This document shows, piece after piece, positions 7,457 through 16,767 of a DNA stretch of 48,640 bases; the first letter of the stretch is position 1, and each line of letters begins with the position of its first letter. The position numbers and the translations under genes were made by a program. The notes under the pieces are model-generated. The model ran no database searches, was not told where the DNA came from, and saw only the letters and a list, made by a program, of their open reading frames with translations. The stretch lies in contig NZ_AXAU01000032.1 of the NCBI RefSeq assembly GCF_000472965.1, forward strand, positions 1 through 48,640, read 5' to 3'. The stretch is from Bradyrhizobium murdochi. GTDB taxonomy: Bacteria > Pseudomonadota > Alphaproteobacteria > Rhizobiales > Xanthobacteraceae.

Positions 7457-8419
7457 ATGAGCCGAGATGCCAACGATTTGCCTGCGGTCTGCTTTCTCCT
7501 GGGCCTTCCCCGGTCGGGGACGACGCTGCTGTCGCATTTGCTCCAGCAGCACCCAGATATTGTGGCGCCGCCTGAGCCCTGGTTAATGCTGGCACTTGAG
7601 GCATTTGGCCGGGTGGACCACCGTCACCCAGCGGGGGCATCACTGGTTCAGGACGCCACCTCCGAGTTTCTGGGCCGAATCGATCGTACTATCGTCAGTC
7701 GCGCTTTTGCTGATGCGGCTTACGGCCAATATTTGGCAGCAGCGGGCAAGCGTACCTTCGTAGACAAGACGCCGCGTTATTGGATGGTCCTCGATTTCTT
7801 GGATTCTCTCTATCCAGAAGCGCCACACATCCTTCTATTACGTAATCCCTACGCTGTTGCCGCTTCACTGAAATCGACGTGGGGCATCCCGCTGGTGCCA
7901 GAAAGCTGGCCGCCCGCCAGCCTATCTGATCTCTCCGATCTTGTGCTTAGCCTGCCTCCCGACATCACATCTTCTCTCGCCGATGTCGTTCTGGGCCTAC
8001 CTGCGCTCGCCGCGCACCGACGTCGGCGGCAGACGCAGGTGGTGCGGTATGAACATTTGGTGGCGCGCCCCGATGAGGAAATCCGCCGCGTCATCGCTGG
8101 GCTCGGTTACGATCCAACGGGCATTGCATCGGCGACGATGCAGCAGCCGGAATATCTTCGCTCCAGTCGCTTCGGGGATCGAAGAATCTTCGAGAGAAAG
8201 GCAGTCGATGACCGCTCAGTCTATACTTGGCAAACTGAACTGAGCATCCAAGAGATGCAAGCAATAACGGATGCAATCGGCGATAAGCTTTTGATAGAGC
8301 TCGGTTATGAGCAGGAACTTCGGCACGTTCAGCAAGCCGGGATCGTGGATCGAGGTCGGGCCGTAACCGAACAATATCGTCAGATATTTCAAACCTGGTG
8401 GGATTTACGCCGCGCCTAG
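7457..8419 (+). CDS. Sulfotransferase, nod-box-controlled; candidate Nod-factor sulfotransferase
   Basis: PAPS-dependent sulfotransferase fold. The 320-residue protein starts at the ATG at 7457 after AAGGGGTGGA; an upstream in-frame ATG at 7337 lies in the duplicated leader and is less likely. The 5'-phosphosulfate loop GLPRSGTT is at 16-23 and the 3'-phosphate-binding region LLLRNPYAVAAS is in the middle. The family includes NodH (sulfate on the reducing end) and NoeE (sulfate on fucose). A nod box lies 540 bp upstream and nodZ, the fucosyltransferase gene, follows on the other strand. By inference it may act on the Nod factor, perhaps on its fucose as NoeE does; the acceptor cannot be read from sequence. 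Confidence 0.82.
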   Translation: MSRDANDLPAVCFLLGLPRSGTTLLSHLLQQHPDIVAPPEPWLMLALEAFGRVDHRHPAGASLVQDATSEFLGRIDRTIVSRAFADAAYGQYLAAAGKRTFVDKTPRYWMVLDFLDSLYPEAPHILLLRNPYAVAASLKSTWGIPLVPESWPPASLSDLSDLVLSLPPDITSSLADVVLGLPALAAHRRRRQTQVVRYEHLVARPDEEIRRVIAGLGYDPTGIASATMQQPEYLRSSRFGDRRIFERKAVDDRSVYTWQTELSIQEMQAITDAIGDKLLIELGYEQELRHVQQAGIVDRGRAVTEQYRQIFQTWWDLRRA

Positions 8420-8538
8420 CGAGGAGCCCGTGCGGCATCTGGCGGAAACCGGTGCGCCAAACAGGCAAGCTGAAGAGAACTCCTCCTCGGCTTCGACCCC
8501 TCCATAGTTCGGAACGGCAACGTCTAGCCGAGCCCAAC

Positions 8539-8700
8539 ATGGAGGAGAACTTACGCCTGGCGAATTCGATAGCGGCTCAGTTGGAACAGGCGCTCACGCT
8601 GTCGGAGACCGATCGAGCTGCTGGATTGAATGCTATTCGTGATCGCGACGGCCATCGAGACGTTGCAGGCGACAATCGTATTGGTTTATCCGCGGGGAAG
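8539..8700 (+). CDS. Possible small hypothetical protein, 3' end merged into a transposase relic
   Basis: An ATG at 8539 opens a frame beginning MEENLRLANSIAAQLEQALT, which looks like a helical small protein. The frame continues without obvious conservation to 8781, where the sequence in other frames is transposase-like, so the end given here is arbitrary. No good ribosome site is visible. It may be a truncated small gene. Confidence 0.3.
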
Positions 8701-9075
8701 ATCAGCGGGCGGAAGGGATATTCAGCTACGAGCGGTTTAGAGCAGCGCGTTCCCCTTGCGGGCGATCCGCGAGCTAATTGAAGCAGCGCTGAAGGAGCTG
8801 TCGGAGGGTTCCGGAGGCTTTACGCCGGGAAGCCGCTGGTCGATCCCGCCCGAGCGGCTCTTTGCGGGCTCTGCTGCTGGAAGCGTTCTACACGTGCGAT
8901 GTGAGCGGCAGTTGATCGAGCAGCTCGACCACTATCTTTCTCCGCTAATTTGTCGGACTGTCGATCGATGATCCCTGTGGGATGCCACCGTGTTCCACAC
9001 GAACCGTGATCGGCTGCTCGATGGCGATAGTGCGACGACGTTCTTTGTCGCAGTTCTGGACCTTGACGAAAGATG
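8690..9075 (+). pseudogene. IS5/IS1182-type transposase, N-terminal relic
   Basis: Plus-strand frames give RAIRELIEAALKELS, then PPERLFAGSAAGS and CERQLIEQLDHYLSPL, then WDATVFHTNRDRLLDG. These follow the start of a known bradyrhizobial transposase type ('HPLRAIRELTDAALKEL ... SERQLMEQLDYNLLFRWFVG ... VWDATVFTKNRDRLLDGD'). Frameshifts and loss of the catalytic domain make it non-functional. It lies between the sulfotransferase gene and the 3' end of nodZ. Confidence 0.7.
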
Positions 9076-9155
9076 ACATCCGACATCACGAACGGCGATG
9101 CTGCGCAAATGCGAAGGGGCGCCGATATGATCGACGACGGTGCGGGTTGCAAGTT

Positions 9156-10142
9156 TCATAAAGCCAGGAGATGTTCGGAGGATTCATCAATCAAGATCAA
9201 CCGACCAGGATCGTTCAAATCGAACTCAATAATGCGTGGCGCGAAGAGACGGGCATAGCGCGTGAAGGCGCTAGTCGGTGGAAAGCGAATCACGCTATCG
9301 CATCGCCCGAGAAGATACATCTCGATGAGAGCGGAGATCCCGCCGTCGGTTCCCAGTGCCGCACTATGCAATGGCCCGGCCTGATCCGCCTGGAAGCGTT
9401 TTGGGATCGTGAAAAGATCGGGAAACACACCAGACAACTTGTGAAGCACCTGCGCGCTGTCCGTACACAGTAATACCCTCACAGGTCCTCGATGTGATAG
9501 CGCTTTGGCAGTATCAATGGCAGTGCATACTTGCCGCAAGGCGAGCTCCGGATCCGCCCAGTAGGGCGTGTGCCCCATTATATCTTCGCCGTTGCCGTGC
9601 CGAACATGAACCCCGATTATGCTGCGTCCTTCAAAGTGCTCTTGATATAGGGCGTCAATCCGAGCTTGAATTTCAGGCCTCAGTTTGATGCTCCGAAATA
9701 TCTGTCGTTCGGCATCCTGATCGCAACGCCACATCAAACAAGCATCGCACACCACGGTGTTGGCCTCACTATCATATTCGGCTTGGAAAAGCTCACTCAG
9801 CTCGTCACGTTCTCGGAAAATCTGTTCATCTGGGCGGTAAACGCAGTCGATCGATGGCTGATTCCACCATGACGGGAAGAAAGGCCCCGGGAATGAGAGC
9901 TGGTTGATCTTGTCATCGCAGATAACCCGTACGCCAGCGATGTCTTGAATTGGCTCGAAGAACACCGGAAAGGCGTTCGTGAAGGGTTGATCGAGATAAC
10001 AGGAACCACGCCAATCAATGGCTAGAGTCCGCCCCGTCCGCTGCGCATAGCGCCAGGCTGACGCCAGTGACCACAGGCAATCACCGAAACCAGTACGTCG
10101 TCGAGAAACAACGAACCGGTCGTTTATCGAGCCAACAAGCAT
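9156..10142 (-). CDS. nodZ: NodZ, Nod-factor alpha-1,6-fucosyltransferase
   Basis: Transfers fucose from GDP-fucose to O6 of the reducing-end GlcNAc of the Nod factor. The 328-residue protein carries the family signature IGVHVRHGNGED, in which R181 corresponds to the catalytic arginine known in bradyrhizobial NodZ, and downstream VRVLLCTDS and HSAALGTDGG segments that form the nucleotide-sugar pocket. The length matches the family. It lies 398 bp downstream of nolO on the same strand, so it may be read from the nod operon or from its own promoter. No nod box is seen directly upstream. Confidence 0.95.
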   Translation of the reverse strand: MLVGSINDRFVVSRRRTGFGDCLWSLASAWRYAQRTGRTLAIDWRGSCYLDQPFTNAFPVFFEPIQDIAGVRVICDDKINQLSFPGPFFPSWWNQPSIDCVYRPDEQIFRERDELSELFQAEYDSEANTVVCDACLMWRCDQDAERQIFRSIKLRPEIQARIDALYQEHFEGRSIIGVHVRHGNGEDIMGHTPYWADPELALRQVCTAIDTAKALSHRGPVRVLLCTDSAQVLHKLSGVFPDLFTIPKRFQADQAGPLHSAALGTDGGISALIEMYLLGRCDSVIRFPPTSAFTRYARLFAPRIIEFDLNDPGRLILIDESSEHLLAL

Positions 10143-10540
10143 TTGTGTTCCTCGTTAAGGGAATACCGCCCGAGATAAGGACGCTACGGAAACTCTACGT
10201 ATGGCCCCGCACGATGCTGTCGTCAGCGATCGTGATGTTAGCCAATTTGGCTGGTAGAACTTCATATGCCACTGCCATGGAGGAGCCGCGCGAAAATGTT
10301 GCCGCCGACATGCTTGATTTCAGCCCTATTCCCCCTGTTGCAACAGCTCTTCGAAGCACTTTCCGGCATGTACCATGTCGAACAGAATTTCTGCTGCTGG
10401 CGGCGCTTGCCGTCCTGAGCTGCTGCTGTGGCGCAGCGCCCAAGACTACAAGCATGAGCCCAGCTACCGGATATGCCGCACTCAGGGGCCCAGCCGCCCC
10501 CCGCATTGGAGACATGCACCACGGCCATATTCATGTCCCG
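10143..10540 (-). other. Spacer between nolO and nodZ
   Basis: Open minus-strand frames exist (for example 10195-10515) but neither shows a recognisable family or a good ribosome site. In other rhizobia a methyltransferase gene (noeI) follows nolO; I could not find its motifs here. The spacing suggests a lost or decayed gene. Confidence 0.4.
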
Positions 10541-12598
10541 TTATGCTTTCTCCAGCATTTGATCACAGTCTTGATGCGCGCGAGCAGCATGTGAAGGATG
10601 CAGCCGAATGCGGCGCTGCTCCCATAATCCCCGCAGTTCCTTCACGAGAGCTTCACGCCTAGCCCGATCGAAAGTAATTCTATCCAGGAGATCCCCAAGC
10701 ACGGCTTCGCCCTCGATCTGCATCAGTAGATCGAACGCATCCTGTGAAATACGCACACTGTCACCGCTGGAGTGCGCCGTACGGATTTCGCACACCGTCT
10801 CCTGGCGATCTCGCGCTGTGTAAACGCGAACCCGATAGAGGCGTGCATAAGGCGGCAATGAAACCGCGAGCGCAGTCCAATCCTCCAACGTTGCCGCCCT
10901 CTTTTTGACGAGGAACGGTCCGACCACAAGTCCATCCAGCTCTGTCGTCAGAAATGTGGTAATCGCATCTGCAACCGAATCCACGATCGGCTCGGCATTG
11001 TTGTTAAAGGACGTGTTGAGCAGAACTGGGATGCCCGTCCGCTTCTTGAACGAGTTAATAACCTCCCAGTAGGCTGGATTTATCTTGCGCGATACTGTTT
11101 GCAGTCGCGCAGTGCCGTCGACGTGCGTTATGGCACCGAGCACGCTTTGCTTGGAGTCGCGCACGCGAACCACAAAGTTCATAAAGGGAAATTCGCGCGT
11201 ACCGTCGGCGAGGTCGAAAAATTCGCTCGCATCTTCCTCCAGCACTGATGGCGCGAACGGTCGATAGCCTTCGCGCTTCTTTACCATCGCGTTGATCCGG
11301 TCCTTGTTTGCGGCAGGCCGAGGATCGGCAAGAATGCTGCGATTGCCAAGCGCACGTGGCCCGAACTCCGAACGACCCTGCACCCACCCGATCACGGCGC
11401 CATTAGCCATCCAGTCGGCTGCGCAACTTGCCACGTCGTCACTGCGTTCGACGTCAAGGTGTCCACCCCATGCATCCAGTTCCTGCTGCACGGCGCGCTC
11501 GCTCCCGAGATCAGGACCCCAGTAGACCTCCTGCAGCCGCTCACGTGGCGCCGGCCGGCCCAGCTCGTTAGACATCATTAGTGCAGCGCCTAATGCGCAG
11601 CCAGCGTCATGCGCCGCGGGTTGCACGAAGATGTCTTCGAAAAGCCCTGAATACAGCAGCTTACCGTTCATGGTGCAATTGTGGGCTACCCCTCCAGCCA
11701 GGCACAACCGCTTCATACCGGTAGCCTCGCGATGATGCCGGAGAATGTGAAACACGATCCGCTCCAAGGCTTCCTGCAATGAAGCACTCACATCTCGATG
11801 CTGCTGCGTGAATGGCATTCCCTTTCGCCGGACCTGGATGCGCCGGCGCAGCGTCGGACCGATTCGGTCGAGGTAGACGCGGTAGCCACCGTTGTCTAAA
11901 AGTTCGTAGAACTGCTCGAAGAGCTCACGATGGGGAGCCGGATCCCCGTAGGGGGCAAGCCCCATGACCTTGTATTCATCGAATAAGCCGTAGCCCAGAC
12001 ACCGGATCGTCTCGAGATAAAACAGCCCTAGGGAATTATTCTCCGGGAAGGTCACGAGTTGGGTCACCTCGGTTCCAGACCCCACAGCTAAGAGGCCGGA
12101 GAGAAAATCACCACCGCCATCGATCGCGAGGATTAGACTCTGCTCGAAGCCAGACATCGCAAAGGCGCTTACGGCGTGCGCCTGATGATGACTTACGAAA
12201 GCGACACGCGACGGATCGACCTCGGTACCAAACTCCTGCGCTAGTAAGCCACGCATCAACAGTTTCGCATCCAAAGGAATGGAGAGATCCGGCTGGGACC
12301 CGAACAGGCCTTCGAGCATAGCGTTGCAATAGGCCTCGGTCGCGTAGAACGCGATACGATCGATATCGCTGAGTTGGATCCCTGCGGCTGCAAGGCAGTA
12401 TTGTATCGAACGGCTTGGAAATTTGTTCGAGTGCTTAATCCGATTGAGGCGCTCCTCTTCAACGGCCGCTATCACCCGTCCGTCCCGGACGAGCACCGCA
12501 GCACCATCATGCAGAAATGTGTTCGAAAGCTCACGTGTATCTTCATAGACTTTGTCTAGTCCACCGCTCACTCCTAGACAGAACATCTCATTCTCCAT
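10541..12598 (-). CDS. nolO: NolO, Nod-factor carbamoyltransferase
   Basis: Carbamoylates the non-reducing end of Nod factors (O-3 in NGR234). The 685-residue protein has the NodU/CmcH two-domain structure: a Kae1-like N-terminal domain with HHQAHAVSAF and ILAIDGGGDF, GGVAHNCTMNGKL in the middle, and a C-terminal domain with EFGPRALGNRSILADPR, YRPFAPSVLEED and LNTSFNNN. About 100 residues beyond the NodU-like core form an extra C-terminal tail, as expected for NolO. It starts at the ATG at 12598, 82 bp after the nodJ stop, and appears to be the last gene continuous with the nod operon before the gap to nodZ. Confidence 0.93.
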   Translation of the reverse strand: MENEMFCLGVSGGLDKVYEDTRELSNTFLHDGAAVLVRDGRVIAAVEEERLNRIKHSNKFPSRSIQYCLAAAGIQLSDIDRIAFYATEAYCNAMLEGLFGSQPDLSIPLDAKLLMRGLLAQEFGTEVDPSRVAFVSHHQAHAVSAFAMSGFEQSLILAIDGGGDFLSGLLAVGSGTEVTQLVTFPENNSLGLFYLETIRCLGYGLFDEYKVMGLAPYGDPAPHRELFEQFYELLDNGGYRVYLDRIGPTLRRRIQVRRKGMPFTQQHRDVSASLQEALERIVFHILRHHREATGMKRLCLAGGVAHNCTMNGKLLYSGLFEDIFVQPAAHDAGCALGAALMMSNELGRPAPRERLQEVYWGPDLGSERAVQQELDAWGGHLDVERSDDVASCAADWMANGAVIGWVQGRSEFGPRALGNRSILADPRPAANKDRINAMVKKREGYRPFAPSVLEEDASEFFDLADGTREFPFMNFVVRVRDSKQSVLGAITHVDGTARLQTVSRKINPAYWEVINSFKKRTGIPVLLNTSFNNNAEPIVDSVADAITTFLTTELDGLVVGPFLVKKRAATLEDWTALAVSLPPYARLYRVRVYTARDRQETVCEIRTAHSSGDSVRISQDAFDLLMQIEGEAVLGDLLDRITFDRARREALVKELRGLWEQRRIRLHPSHAARAHQDCDQMLEKA

Positions 12599-12680
12599 TT
12601 ATCGTAACACGAAGCCCAATTGACCTGCCGAATTCGCGGTACTGCATCGTGTCTCGCCATCGCTTCTGCGGAATGTCGGG

Positions 12681-13469
12681 TTAACGCATCAGGCGCCGGC
12701 GAAACAGCGCGATCGAGAGGAAGAACGGCAGCACCGCGTACATGCACAGTGCACCGATATGCAGGCCGATGCCGCCGGTCGGGAGCCCAAGCATCACTGG
12801 GCGGATGAGGTCGACCGAATGTGCCAGCGGCAATAAGCCCGCCACGCGCTGAAATGCGCTGGGCATCTGGCTCACCGGAAAGACTGCGCCGCACAGGAAC
12901 ACCATGGGTGTGACGACCAGCGTCTGGTAAAACACGAAGTAATCGTAGCTGGGCGCAAGGGATACGACGACCATCGCTAGGCTCGCGAAGACGAAGCCAG
13001 TGATAGCGATTGCTGGTATCGAATAGATGATGGATGCCCACGCTGCGTAGCCCAGGGTCGCGGCAACCACTGCAATTGCCGTTCCGGCCAGAACGGCTTT
13101 GGTGGCTGCCCAGGCCAATTCACCGAGAACGATGTCGCCGAGCGTGAGCTGTGTGCACAAGATTGCTTCCCAAGTGCGCTGAGCACGCATGCGGGCGAAC
13201 GCCGCATACATTGTTTCGAAGGTGGCGGCGGTCATGGCGCTAGTCGCGACCATCCCACCAGCCAGAAACGCGATGTATGAGGCGCCGTCAATGAGCCCCA
13301 CAATTATTCCAAGGCCAAAGCCGAGGCCAAACAGATTAGTCATGGGATCGGCGAGATTCCCGAGAACCGATGCAAGCGCGACTTTCCTCCACGCCAGAAA
13401 ATTCCGACGCCATACAGCGACCCAGTTGTACGCGTTGGCGGGCATGACGGCAGCGTAACCTTCACGCAT
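12681..13469 (-). CDS. nodJ: NodJ, ABC-2 type permease for Nod-factor export
   Basis: Inner-membrane partner of NodI in exporting lipochitooligosaccharides. The 262-residue protein has about six hydrophobic segments, with loop sequences such as RRNFLAWRKV near the N-terminus and GAVFPVSQMP, a feature of ABC-2/NodJ permeases, near 195. It starts 3 bp after the nodI stop, so the two genes are probably translationally coupled. Confidence 0.95.
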   Translation of the reverse strand: MREGYAAVMPANAYNWVAVWRRNFLAWRKVALASVLGNLADPMTNLFGLGFGLGIIVGLIDGASYIAFLAGGMVATSAMTAATFETMYAAFARMRAQRTWEAILCTQLTLGDIVLGELAWAATKAVLAGTAIAVVAATLGYAAWASIIYSIPAIAITGFVFASLAMVVVSLAPSYDYFVFYQTLVVTPMVFLCGAVFPVSQMPSAFQRVAGLLPLAHSVDLIRPVMLGLPTGGIGLHIGALCMYAVLPFFLSIALFRRRLMR

Positions 13470-13472
13470 CGT

Positions 13473-14387
13473 TCATCTCTCCATTTCCCGCCCGGTCAGC
13501 CGCAAAAAGACATCCTCGAGATTCGCAGGACGCTGCAGAAGGCGTAGACCTACGCGCCCGCGCAGCTGCACGAGTACCTGCTCGGGATCTGGCGCATAGC
13601 AAAAAAGCGTCTCGCCGCTCACTTCAATATGCCGCGCATACGGCCGGATCAGAGAAGATAGCTCGTGCGGATTGCCGCCATAGATCTCGATCACTTGGCA
13701 GCCGATCTGCTCATCGATCAACGCGCGAGGCTCGCCTTCTGCGATCTTGCGTCCTGCCTCAAGCACGCACAGCCGATCGCACAACCGCTCGGCCTCTTCC
13801 ATGAAGTGGGTGGTCAAAAGAATGGTCTTGCCTCGCGCCAGCAGCAATCGCAGGCGTTCCCAGATTAGGTGCCGCGCGTGCGGATCTAGACCGGTGGTAG
13901 GCTCGTCCATCACCAGCAAATGGGGGTCGTTGATCAGCGCACGCGCCAGCGTCAGCCGCCGCTTCATGCCGCCGGATAGTTCGGCGACGCGAGCATCCGC
14001 CTTGCTCTCCAGGCGAGCGAACTCGAGCAGTGCTGGCACAATTGCTTCGACCTCGCGGGCGCTCATGTTGAAGTAGCGCCCAAATACCAGCAGGTTCTCG
14101 CGGACGGTGAATTCCATTTCGAGATTGTCGAACTGCGGCACCACGCCGATGCGCGCGCGTGCCAGGCGAGCACGCGCCGGTACGGGCTCGCCGAGCACGG
14201 TCATCTTGCCGGTGTCTGGCGCTACCATGCCGAGAACCATACGTGCAATCGTGCTTTTGCCCGCCCCGTTTGGTCCGAGGAGGCCAAAGCACTCTCCCGA
14301 CGCGACAGCAAAGGACAGCCCGTCGACGACGATTTTGTCGCCATATGACTTCCTTACGCCGGTAAGGTCGATTGCTACGGTGGACAT
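13473..14387 (-). CDS. nodI: NodI, ATP-binding protein of the Nod-factor exporter
   Basis: ATPase subunit that powers NodJ. In 304 residues: Walker A GPNGAGKST (38-46), Q-loop around VVPQFDN (82-88), ABC signature LSGG (137-140), Walker B LLVMDEPT (157-164) and H-loop H194 (LTTHFMEEAE), followed by a C-terminal regulatory stretch. It follows nodU with a 9-bp gap and precedes nodJ by 3 bp. Confidence 0.96.
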   Translation of the reverse strand: MSTVAIDLTGVRKSYGDKIVVDGLSFAVASGECFGLLGPNGAGKSTIARMVLGMVAPDTGKMTVLGEPVPARARLARARIGVVPQFDNLEMEFTVRENLLVFGRYFNMSAREVEAIVPALLEFARLESKADARVAELSGGMKRRLTLARALINDPHLLVMDEPTTGLDPHARHLIWERLRLLLARGKTILLTTHFMEEAERLCDRLCVLEAGRKIAEGEPRALIDEQIGCQVIEIYGGNPHELSSLIRPYARHIEVSGETLFCYAPDPEQVLVQLRGRVGLRLLQRPANLEDVFLRLTGREMER

Positions 14388-14396
14388 ATGTTGATC

Positions 14397-16106
14397 TTAG
14401 ACTGAAAGAAGGCGTTCGGCCCGCGACCGCTCACTTACGACCGTTTTGGTCCACAGCAGGCCGTCGCACCATATGTGTTCAACGCGTCCCCACTGGCAGG
14501 CTGCTGCGGCATCCGGAAAAAATCCACGTCCATGGTGGTTCGCACTTGTATTGCAAAGCAGCGGAATGCCCGTGAGTTCTTCATATTCGACGAGGAGCTC
14601 CGCGATTTTGTGCGGAGAGGTTCTGGGAACGGTCTGCAGTCGCGCAGATCCGTCGAGATGTATAATAGCGGGGACTTTGTTCCACCATTCTGCCCGTGTC
14701 TGGTGATCGAAAAGCATGTAAGGATCCGGCGTTCCGGGGCTGAAAATCTCCGGCGCACGATCCTCCAAGCATATCGGCGCGACTGGCCGAAAGAGTTCGC
14801 GGAGCTTGATGTCGTTGAGATGATCCTTCATTGCCGGCGACGTCGCGGCTGCCAGAATGCTTCTGCCACCCAATGCTCGTGGTCCAAGCTCCGCGCGACC
14901 GGCGAGGAAAACCACGGGCTTGTTGCTCGCGAGGATGGTCGCAAGTTCACGCATACTGCATGGCGCAGCGTTCCATTCGGACGACACATCGCTGGGTCTC
15001 AGTGCCGGGCCACTGTAGACCGACCATTGCAGCGGCACGAAGCCCTTGGCCGCCGCCATTGCGGAGCAAGCGGCACCGATTGCCGAGCCGCTGTCATTCG
15101 GAAAGGGCGGCACCCAGACATCATCGAACAGGCCGGTCGCACGTAGTGCACTGTTCCATTTGATATTGAGACCGCAGCCTCCGGCTATGCACAAATTGCG
15201 CGGCCCTGGAACACACGAATGCCGCTCCAAAGCCTTCGCCATTTGGCGGATAAGGAGACGCTCGAGGAAACAATGAACCGATGCAAGTACATCTTCGGGC
15301 AGCTTATCTTTCAATCGGAGCTCGCTCGCGTCGAAGAAGTCGTGCATAGCCTCAAGTGAGGCCTCCTCGCTATTGACCTCCGCACGATGACGACGAGCAT
15401 GCTCCGTGTCGCCCGCAAAGCGCTCCTCGTAGAGCTCCTGAAATACCGCCACGATGCCTTCATCAACAGAACCGAGTGCGATATAGGCCATCAGCTTGCC
15501 GGCAACACCAAGGTCCCAGCTAGTACGGCTCGCCTGCCTATAAGGTCCGAAGTGATGGCCCGCGACAGCATAAGCATGGCCTATGATCGGAAACAGGCAT
15601 TCGATGAAGTGCGCGCCGCGGGGTTCTACGTAGTAGAGACGTGGAAAGATGCAGCCGTCCCATACCAGGCAGAAGGCGGGTTGTTCGGCTTTAGCAAAAG
15701 GGCTTGTGCAGTATGCGGAGGCCACATGGCCTGTGACGTGCGGATAGCTTTTATAAGGAAAGACCTGGCCGTCGAGCATCAGGTTAAAGCCGTCGCGCGA
15801 ACTGAGAAGGCCGTGGGGATTCTGTTCAACATACGGCGCCCCTTTGAGAGTGATAGGCGTCACGCCGCTGAGGACCTGGAATTGCGACTCGACCTGCCCG
15901 TCCCAGCCGTCGATGACGAACTGATCAACATCCTGCGGATCCAGACCATGCTCCGCCAAAGCGACAACAACTGCGTCAAGATTGTCGATGGTTTGATACC
16001 GCGGATTGTTGCTCCGTTTCTCCTGCTCGACGCAAAAGACCAGCCGTCCGTCGTCCACAAGAGCAATCGCTCCGTCATGCGTCAGCTTGATGCCGCAGAT
16101 GCGCAT
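14397..16106 (-). CDS. nodU: NodU, Nod-factor 6-O-carbamoyltransferase
   Basis: Adds a carbamoyl group at O-6 of the non-reducing terminal sugar, using carbamoyl phosphate and ATP. The 569-residue protein begins MRICGIKLTHDGAIALVDDG and carries HVTGHVASAYCTSPF, the nucleotide-site motif GGCGLNIKWNSAL and the C-terminal ELGPRALGGRSILA, LFRPVAPICLED and LLCNTSANHHGRGF motifs. It is related to NolO in this window but shorter at the C-terminus. It starts 9 bp after the nodS stop. Confidence 0.95.
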   Translation of the reverse strand: MRICGIKLTHDGAIALVDDGRLVFCVEQEKRSNNPRYQTIDNLDAVVVALAEHGLDPQDVDQFVIDGWDGQVESQFQVLSGVTPITLKGAPYVEQNPHGLLSSRDGFNLMLDGQVFPYKSYPHVTGHVASAYCTSPFAKAEQPAFCLVWDGCIFPRLYYVEPRGAHFIECLFPIIGHAYAVAGHHFGPYRQASRTSWDLGVAGKLMAYIALGSVDEGIVAVFQELYEERFAGDTEHARRHRAEVNSEEASLEAMHDFFDASELRLKDKLPEDVLASVHCFLERLLIRQMAKALERHSCVPGPRNLCIAGGCGLNIKWNSALRATGLFDDVWVPPFPNDSGSAIGAACSAMAAAKGFVPLQWSVYSGPALRPSDVSSEWNAAPCSMRELATILASNKPVVFLAGRAELGPRALGGRSILAAATSPAMKDHLNDIKLRELFRPVAPICLEDRAPEIFSPGTPDPYMLFDHQTRAEWWNKVPAIIHLDGSARLQTVPRTSPHKIAELLVEYEELTGIPLLCNTSANHHGRGFFPDAAAACQWGRVEHIWCDGLLWTKTVVSERSRAERLLSV

Positions 16107-16115
16107 AGTGTCTCC

Positions 16116-16739
16116 TCAGGAATTGGATTTAATCGACACTCGAACTGGATTCCGAAAGTAGACGAGCAAGCAGTCTTCATCAGCTGACTCACCCTTGCAC
16201 TGTACGCACTCCACCTCGATCAACATTTCATTGAGCATGGTTTTGACCGACTCGGCACCAGCAGCGTGCCCCCAACGCCTGCAGGCGGCATCACGCGCCG
16301 ATCCAAAGAGCAGATGCCCACCTGGCGCAAGCATCTGCACCAGATTGCGGATGGCCGCGCGGATCTCAGTCATGTCTTCGAGGTAATAGAGAACTTCCGC
16401 CACGACGATCAGATCAAACAACTCTGGCGTCGAGAACTCTTGGATATCGGAAGCTATCCACGTGATGTGCGACCACCTCTTGGTCCGTTGGCACGCCCGA
16501 CCGATCGCTCGCGGCATAACATCGACCACTGTGAGCCGTTCACAGTGGGGTGCCAGCTTTTCTGTGAATCCGCCGGCTGCGCACCCGACTTCGAGGGCAT
16601 GTGTAATAACTCCTTGGGAAAGCGACAGCCGGAGCATTTGCGTGTGCCGCTCCCGCTCGAACGGATTACCGTCGAGCCGCCACGGATCGTCGTTCGCCAA
16701 TTCGAGATCCAACGATTGATATTTCTTGTTCCGGCTCAC
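16116..16739 (-). CDS. nodS: NodS, SAM-dependent N-methyltransferase of Nod factors
   Basis: Methylates the amino group of the deacetylated (NodB-treated) non-reducing glucosamine. The 207-residue protein has the SAM-binding motif I ALEVGCAAGGF (48-58), an acidic motif after TVVDVMPRAIG, and FDLIVVAEVLYYLED (motif IV region). The predicted start is GTG at 16739, 28 bp after the nodC stop. It overlaps functionally with nodU, which usually acts on the same sugar. Confidence 0.95.
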   Translation of the reverse strand: MSRNKKYQSLDLELANDDPWRLDGNPFERERHTQMLRLSLSQGVITHALEVGCAAGGFTEKLAPHCERLTVVDVMPRAIGRACQRTKRWSHITWIASDIQEFSTPELFDLIVVAEVLYYLEDMTEIRAAIRNLVQMLAPGGHLLFGSARDAACRRWGHAAGAESVKTMLNEMLIEVECVQCKGESADEDCLLVYFRNPVRVSIKSNS

Positions 16740-16767
16740 GACTTGTGCACCTAAGTAACGTTCAAGG

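Noticed and set aside
10195..10515. noeI-like gene between nolO and nodZ
   Set aside because: No SAM-binding motif or other methyltransferase feature is readable in any minus-strand frame.
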